Shown here: in pieces, positions 5,765 through 10,185 of the stretch
How the letters are laid out: every line of letters begins with the position of its first letter
Numbering within the stretch: the first letter of the stretch is position 1
Source of the DNA: Ignavibacteriota bacterium
Lineage (GTDB): Bacteria; Bacteroidota; Kapaibacteriia; Palsa-1295
DNA: 10,185 nt
Direction of reading: 5' to 3'
Assembly (NCBI GenBank): GCA_003151215.1
Contig: PLXB01000121.1
Span: forward strand, 1,927 to 12,111
Position numbers and translations under genes: made by a program
Notes under the pieces: generated by a model
Databases searched by the model: none
What the model was told of the DNA's origin: nothing
The model's input: only the letters and a program-made list of their open reading frames with translations

Positions 5765-7471
5765 TTAAATTACCGAGAGAACGAAATCTATTGCTTTTCT
5801 GATCAATTTTTCGTCTGCTTCTTCCTGAATAGTTGCTTTGCCGATCGCTTCGAGCAGAACGAGCCGGTGATGTATGCCTGAGTGTTTCTTATCCCGACGC
5901 ATTGCACTGATAACGTCGTCAGCATTGCATTCGGCCGTTACCGGAATCGGCAGTCGTCCGAGGACAATTTCAATTTCGCCCCAAACGTCTTCATTAAGGA
6001 TTCCTAATTCCATGGAAAGCCATGACGCAGCACGCATTCCGATGGCAACAGCTTCTCCATGAAGGAGTGAAGAGTATTTCGTCGCTGCTTCAAATCCGTG
6101 TGCGAAGGTATGTCCGAAGTTCAGCAACTCCCGCACTCCGCTTTTTCGCTCGAACTCATCAGCATTGACATAACGTAATTTTTCTTGTACGGCATCACGA
6201 ATAATGATCTCAATCCCCGAATCAATCCCTCTTAAAAGCCTTCGTAACGATTTCGACAACTTTGTCCATAGTTGCGGCGATCCGATAAGCGCATATTTTA
6301 TGATCTCGGCAAGTCCGGCATTTAGCTCTCGCTTCGGAAGTGATTTCAAAAAAATGGGATCAATAAGCACAAGATGCGGAGCATAAAATGTGCCAAGGAA
6401 ATTTTTATATCCGGCATAATCAATTCCGGTTTTTCCGCCGATAGCAGCATCGGCCTGGCCAATAAGCGAAGTCGGAACATGTACGAGCGGCAATCCCCTG
6501 TTATAAAGGCTTGCAGCCATCCCGGCAATATCACTGATTACACCTCCTCCAAGAGATATGACGACATCGGATCGGCGTGATAAATCGAGTTTCGAAAAAG
6601 AATCCAAAATATCGAAAAGTGTCTCTTTCGTTTTTGAGCTTTCGCCGGGAGGAATAGCAATTTGATGAATATCGATCGGTCCGTTTCGCTCGGCACTTAT
6701 TCTCTGAGAAAATTTTTGCAAATAAAGCTTCGAAACATTCTCATCGGTTATCACAACAGCTCGGCGGACATTCATATCGCGTATGCTTGCACCAAGCTCA
6801 CTTGCAGCGATCCCACTGCCAATTGCTACAGGATAGTCGCCCATTCCCGAACGCGCAATGAATGTTTCAAAGCGCGGACGCAGACGAATATTGCGTGACA
6901 TTTGCTCTAAAGCCTGCAAAAGAAGTGTTGCAAGCTCGGATGGAGTTCGGTCGTCACCGCCCGGACTGCGCGTTACAAAATGCATTGTTGCCTGCTCATA
7001 GAAATGCATTCGCTCTTCGAGAAGAAGTCGAAGTTTAACCGTTAGTTCTTCGATACTCGAAGCTCTCAGTAATGGTCGTGTCTCCCCTTTGAGCAAACTT
7101 TTCATTACGTTCTTAGCCGCTTGACGAATAGTAACATCAAGCCTGACTATAATCCCCGATCCGCGCATGATGGAGCGGTTGATGGCACGAAGAGGAGTGC
7201 CGCCTCCGGTTGCGATCACACAAGGATGCTGTTCGAAATTTCTTTGAGAAATAAGCAGAAGATGCTGAGTCTCGATCTCGCGAAACCGGTCTTCACCCTC
7301 ATAAGTGAAAATATCAGCAATTGTCTTACCGGTTGCGGCGACGATCTCTTCGTCGAGATCGACAAACTCATAGCCGCTTTTATTTAAAAGTGCAGCAAGT
7401 TCTTTTCCGATAGAAGATTTTCCCGCTCCCGGAAGACCGATAAGATAGATATGTCTGCCCCGCCAGGTCAC
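5765..7471 (-). CDS. aroKB: Bifunctional shikimate kinase / 3-dehydroquinate synthase
   Basis: Two shikimate enzymes are fused in one 568-residue protein. The N-terminal domain (about 1-190) is shikimate kinase, step 5. It has Walker A GLPGAGKS at 12-19, shikimate-binding Asp40 (FVDLDEE), Arg64 (RFREIE) and GGG 89-91, lid Arg132 (ETRPLL), and Arg154 (ERMHFYEQA). The C-terminal domain (about 205-568) is dehydroquinate synthase, step 2, an NAD- and metal-dependent enzyme. It has GGGVISD at 308-314, PTS 333-335, GGKTG 345-349, KNFLG 356-360, and metal ligands Glu389, His454 (NFGHTF) and His471 (LLHGEA). All key residues of both activities are present, so both should work. The start is GTG at 7471, inside a GTGA overlap with the aroC stop. 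No later start could spare the Walker motif. Similar AroKB fusions are known in some bacteria such as Thermotoga. Confidence 0.96.
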   Translation of the reverse strand: MTWRGRHIYLIGLPGAGKSSIGKELAALLNKSGYEFVDLDEEIVAATGKTIADIFTYEGEDRFREIETQHLLLISQRNFEQHPCVIATGGGTPLRAINRSIMRGSGIIVRLDVTIRQAAKNVMKSLLKGETRPLLRASSIEELTVKLRLLLEERMHFYEQATMHFVTRSPGGDDRTPSELATLLLQALEQMSRNIRLRPRFETFIARSGMGDYPVAIGSGIAASELGASIRDMNVRRAVVITDENVSKLYLQKFSQRISAERNGPIDIHQIAIPPGESSKTKETLFDILDSFSKLDLSRRSDVVISLGGGVISDIAGMAASLYNRGLPLVHVPTSLIGQADAAIGGKTGIDYAGYKNFLGTFYAPHLVLIDPIFLKSLPKRELNAGLAEIIKYALIGSPQLWTKLSKSLRRLLRGIDSGIEIIIRDAVQEKLRYVNADEFERKSGVRELLNFGHTFAHGFEAATKYSSLLHGEAVAIGMRAASWLSMELGILNEDVWGEIEIVLGRLPIPVTAECNADDVISAMRRDKKHSGIHHRLVLLEAIGKATIQEEADEKLIRKAIDFVLSVI

Positions 7472-8649
7472 AAAATGAGATTTTTTAGTTTACTTTGTTC
7501 ACGGCGCAAAGCAACACGCTCTTGTACCTCAGCCATCGCATCACCACCAAACGTATCTAATAAAGCCGATGCAAGGGTAAATGCCACAACATTTTCGACA
7601 ATAATAGAAAGCGAAGGCACAGCACAGATATCACTTCGTTCTATATGTGATAGAGCAGCTTCCCCGGTTGCCAGATCGACAGAACTGAGCGGACGCATCA
7701 ACGTCGAGATAGGCTTCATGGCTGCACGAACGACGATCGGCATTCCATCGCTCATTCCACCTTCGATTCCTCCTGCATTATTTGAGGTTCGGGCAATATC
7801 GCCATCTTCTATTTCAATAGCATCATGACATTCCGATCCTCGCATTCCGGCAACTGAGATCCCTCTTCCTATTTCGACTGCTTTGACAGCCTGAATGCTC
7901 ATCACTGATCGAGCGATAAGCCCATCGAGTTTTCTATCCCATTGCACATGACTTCCAATACCTATGGGAAGTCCGGTAAAATGAGCCTCAACTATTCCCC
8001 CAAGGGTATCTCCATTTGTTTTTGCATCATCTATCAATACCTTTGCATTCTTTTCGGCTATCGAATCGTACATTCTGAGTTCAGATGCATCGAGTACAGA
8101 ATGTAATTTATGAAGCTCATTCGGCCTTGCTGAATCGGAAACAGAAACAATTCCAATAGAACGAACAAAAGAGACTGAAACGATACTCAGTTCTTTTAAG
8201 AATTTCGAAGCAACTGCTCCGATAGCAACGCGCATCGCCGTCTCTCGAGCGCTGGCACGCTCTAATATATTTCGTAAATCTGATTGTCGATATTTAATTG
8301 CCCCTGCAAGATCTGCATGACCGGGTCGAGGGATCGTAACAGGTTTGATCTCCGCGTCAATCGGAGCGACTGACATTTTATTTTCCCAATTTTCAGAATC
8401 TTCATTTGTTATCGTGATCGCAATAGGCGCACCGGTAGTGATTCCAAAGCGAACTCCGGAGAGAATCTCCGCTTTATCTGATTCGATCTTCTGTCGGTGT
8501 GATCTTCCATAGCCGCGCTGACGCTCTGCGAGGATAGGATCAATATCCCGCTCTGCAACAAGTGAAAGACCGGCCGGCATACCGTCGATAATTCCGACCA
8601 GCGATTTACCATGTGATTCCCCTGCTGTCAAGTATCTGAGTTGAGGCAT
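7468..8649 (-). CDS. aroC: Chorismate synthase
   Basis: The enzyme eliminates phosphate from 5-enolpyruvylshikimate-3-phosphate to form chorismate, the last shikimate step, using reduced FMN. The protein has 393 residues, as expected for the longer bacterial form. It has TAGESHG near the N-terminus with the acid-base His13, then RGYGRSHRQKIESDKAEILSGV, RPGHADLAGAIKY, ERASARETAMRVA, MSIQAVKAVEIG, SNNAGGIEGGMSDGMPI and a C-terminal RSDICAVPSLS. These cover the FMN- and substrate-binding signatures. The ATG start at 8649 overlaps the TAA stop of aroE by one base (TAATG), and its own TGA stop overlaps the aroKB start by 4 bases, so it is probably translationally coupled on both sides. Confidence 0.97.
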   Translation of the reverse strand: MPQLRYLTAGESHGKSLVGIIDGMPAGLSLVAERDIDPILAERQRGYGRSHRQKIESDKAEILSGVRFGITTGAPIAITITNEDSENWENKMSVAPIDAEIKPVTIPRPGHADLAGAIKYRQSDLRNILERASARETAMRVAIGAVASKFLKELSIVSVSFVRSIGIVSVSDSARPNELHKLHSVLDASELRMYDSIAEKNAKVLIDDAKTNGDTLGGIVEAHFTGLPIGIGSHVQWDRKLDGLIARSVMSIQAVKAVEIGRGISVAGMRGSECHDAIEIEDGDIARTSNNAGGIEGGMSDGMPIVVRAAMKPISTLMRPLSSVDLATGEAALSHIERSDICAVPSLSIIVENVVAFTLASALLDTFGGDAMAEVQERVALRREQSKLKNLIL

Positions 8650-9557
8650 TACGCCGACAAAGAATTAGTGAGATCATCCTTCAGTGTTTGGTACTCAGTC
8701 TCTGATAGCGGTGAGGCATCAGGAAGAAGGCCAGTAAGCCAGAATACTTGTGAGAGCGCTGCCTGCTCAATAAGCATACCAAGTCCATTCATTGTCTTCG
8801 CACCCGCATGAGAAGCATGACGTAAAAATTCAGCTCGAACAGGATTATAAATGAGATCGATGGCAAAATCCGTTTCATGCCATTCAAACCCAGGAATTAA
8901 ATTTCCCGGATGATTTAATTGTCCAATGGGAGTACATTGAATAATAAGCCGATAGTGCTGTTCATAATAAGGGGAATAGAGGAAGTCATCAATACTCATG
9001 AAACGAACCGTCGGTCCGGGAGATTGCGCAATGCAGAATTCTGCAAGCTCTTCAGCCTTTGCCAGCGAACGATTCAGGATCGTAAGTGATTTCGGCATCC
9101 ACCGTGTACAAAGTGTATAGACGACGGCACGAGCAGCATCTCCGGCTCCGATTAGTACTAAGTGATACCTGTTCAAATCAAATGTCGGGTATTCACGCAA
9201 TATTGAATTGAGAAGTCCTGCGCCGTCAGTACTGATACATTGTACCTCATTATTTACGAAACGGAGACAGTTTGCCGAATCAATTGAAGAAGAAACGCCA
9301 ATGTGACGATCTGAAAGAATGTATGCGTTTGCTTTATAAGGGGAGGTTACGTTTGCACTAATATATCCATTCGTCGGAGCGGTTTTGATCCATAGTGCAA
9401 GATCGCATTCCTCAGCGCATTCGACTAAATCGTAAACACATTCTTTAAATTGTGATTCGAATTTCCTTTCGAGGAACTTATACATTCCCAAGTGAAGTAC
9501 CGGCGAGAGAGAATGCGAAAGTTCTTTTCCTAATAATGCGGCTTTGAGTACTGACAT
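8649..9557 (-). CDS. aroE: Shikimate dehydrogenase
   Basis: The enzyme reduces 3-dehydroshikimate to shikimate with NADPH, step 4. The protein has 302 residues, somewhat longer than the common 245-290. Shikimate-binding Ser16 and Ser18 lie in LSHSLSP. Catalytic Lys75 is in NVTSPYK, and its partner Asp111 is in STDGAG, with Asn96 upstream. The dinucleotide loop is GAGDAAR (137-143), and Asn162-Arg163-Ser164 sits where NADP-specific members carry NRT. The C-terminal substrate helix is GLGMLIEQA. Three motif positions differ from the common form: STD for NTD, GAGDAAR for GAGGAAR, and NRS for NRT. The catalytic Lys-Asp pair is intact, so activity is expected. The ATG is two bases after the aroA stop and has no Shine-Dalgarno sequence. 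Confidence 0.93.
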   Translation of the reverse strand: MSVLKAALLGKELSHSLSPVLHLGMYKFLERKFESQFKECVYDLVECAEECDLALWIKTAPTNGYISANVTSPYKANAYILSDRHIGVSSSIDSANCLRFVNNEVQCISTDGAGLLNSILREYPTFDLNRYHLVLIGAGDAARAVVYTLCTRWMPKSLTILNRSLAKAEELAEFCIAQSPGPTVRFMSIDDFLYSPYYEQHYRLIIQCTPIGQLNHPGNLIPGFEWHETDFAIDLIYNPVRAEFLRHASHAGAKTMNGLGMLIEQAALSQVFWLTGLLPDASPLSETEYQTLKDDLTNSLSA

Positions 9558-9559
9558 AG

Positions 9560-10185
9560 TTAAGAAATTCGAATACGTTCGGAACCGGCAATGGTTGTCA
9601 GATCCGGAAAAAAATTCGGATAGGAGATTGAAACAACGGATGCATCGGAAATGGTCACATTCTCTTTTGTCCTCAAAGCCAAAACAGAAAAAGCCATCGC
9701 GATGCGATGATCACCATGATGCTCGATTGAGCCACAATGTGGAACAAAGTGTTCGTCGCCTGAGATGACAATGCCGCCCTCATTCTCCCAGGCTTGAACT
9801 CCACAAGCGTTAAGGTTTTTTATAAGTGCGGAGAGCCTATCGGTTTCTTTATTCCTTAGTTCTCCTGCATTTGTAATTTTGGTCTCCCCATGGCAATAAG
9901 CAGCAAGAACTGCCAAAATAGGGATTTCATCGATCAAAAGCGGGATATCCTCTTTAGTAATCTCAAATGGTTTTGCAATGGATGTTTCGGCTGCAAAGAT
10001 TTCGATAGCGGCATGCTCTTCATTCCATTCTTCTTTTACTTTAGATATTTCAATCTCCAATCCGCTCACTTTTAAGATATCCAAGAATCTTTTTCTTGTC
10101 GGGTTTAGTCCCACGTTGGAAAGAATAATATTCCTTCGCAATATAATTGCTGCGCCGATCAGGAATGCTGCTGAGGAAATATCGC
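9560..10185 (-). CDS. aroA: 3-phosphoshikimate 1-carboxyvinyltransferase (EPSP synthase), N-terminal half outside the window
   Basis: The enzyme joins phosphoenolpyruvate to shikimate-3-phosphate, step 6. Only the C-terminal 207 residues are visible, of about 430 expected; the frame stays open through the right edge. The TTG at 10141 is internal, because the sequence before it, DISSAAFLIGAAI, is a typical EPSP synthase motif. Counting from the first whole codon at the edge, SNVGLNPTR is at 22-30 and IDEIPILAVLAA with catalytic Asp85 is at 84-95. KETDRL at 112-117 supplies the Lys, Glu and Arg that contact substrate and phosphoenolpyruvate, and HGDHRIAMA is at 156-164. SISYPNFFPDL near the end is also standard. 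It is the first visible gene of the operon; the promoter lies beyond the window. Confidence 0.97.
   Translation of the reverse strand, partial: DISSAAFLIGAAIILRRNIILSNVGLNPTRKRFLDILKVSGLEIEISKVKEEWNEEHAAIEIFAAETSIAKPFEITKEDIPLLIDEIPILAVLAAYCHGETKITNAGELRNKETDRLSALIKNLNACGVQAWENEGGIVISGDEHFVPHCGSIEHHGDHRIAMAFSVLALRTKENVTISDASVVSISYPNFFPDLTTIAGSERIRIS

Noticed and set aside
7451..7828. 125-codon open frame on the + strand
   Set aside because: It is antisense to the 3' end of aroC and the start of aroKB, whose motifs are clear; it shows no domain or start signal of its own.
10139..10141. TTG at 10141 as the start of aroA
   Set aside because: The upstream codons encode the conserved DISSAAF motif of EPSP synthase; the gene continues beyond the edge.
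1..10185. Mobile elements, CRISPR arrays, toxin-antitoxin or defence genes, structural RNAs
   Set aside because: Scanned for and not seen; coding is almost continuous and housekeeping in nature.

Overview
The window is a dense, ordinary-looking bacterial chromosomal segment of moderate GC. One gene enters on the + strand: the 3' part of serA, 2-1354. Everything else lies on the - strand. No mobile element, CRISPR array, tRNA or rRNA is visible. None of the eight checked - strand starts has a well-placed Shine-Dalgarno sequence. The menaquinone enzymes and a BAPKO_0422-like outer-membrane barrel are also present. Together these fit the Bacteroidota/Chlorobiota-Ignavibacteria-Kapabacteria (FCB) assemblage better than Proteobacteria or Firmicutes. 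This placement is an inference and only moderately supported.

Layout. serA (2-1354, +) runs tail to tail into a small predicted outer-membrane beta-barrel gene (1351-1887, -), and their stop codons overlap. An 84-base gap (1888-1971) holds an imperfect inverted repeat with a GGGGAC direct repeat in its loop. From 1972 to the right edge there are eight genes on the - strand, transcribed from right to left: aroA (3' part only), aroE, aroC, aroKB fusion, aroQ, a UbiA-type prenyltransferase, a UbiX-type flavin prenyltransferase and a UbiD-type decarboxylase. Junctions range from a 4-base overlap to a 4-base gap, so this is almost certainly one operon with translational coupling.

How the genes work together. 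The five aro genes encode six enzyme activities: steps 2 to 7 of the shikimate pathway, from DAHP to chorismate. Only DAHP synthase is absent from the window. The next three genes form the UbiA/UbiX/UbiD set that prenylates and decarboxylates an aromatic acid. In organisms using the futalosine route to menaquinone, this set (MqnP and partners) acts on dihydroxynaphthoate, which derives from chorismate. The operon therefore appears to join chorismate supply to the late steps of quinone synthesis. serA (serine biosynthesis) and the barrel protein look functionally separate.

The least routine features are the UbiD-type protein, which is about 130 residues longer than the E. coli type and appears to carry a second, diverged copy of a C-terminal segment; the shikimate kinase-dehydroquinate synthase fusion; the chorismate-menaquinone superoperon; and the inverted repeat at the end of the operon. 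No clearly new biological system was found.
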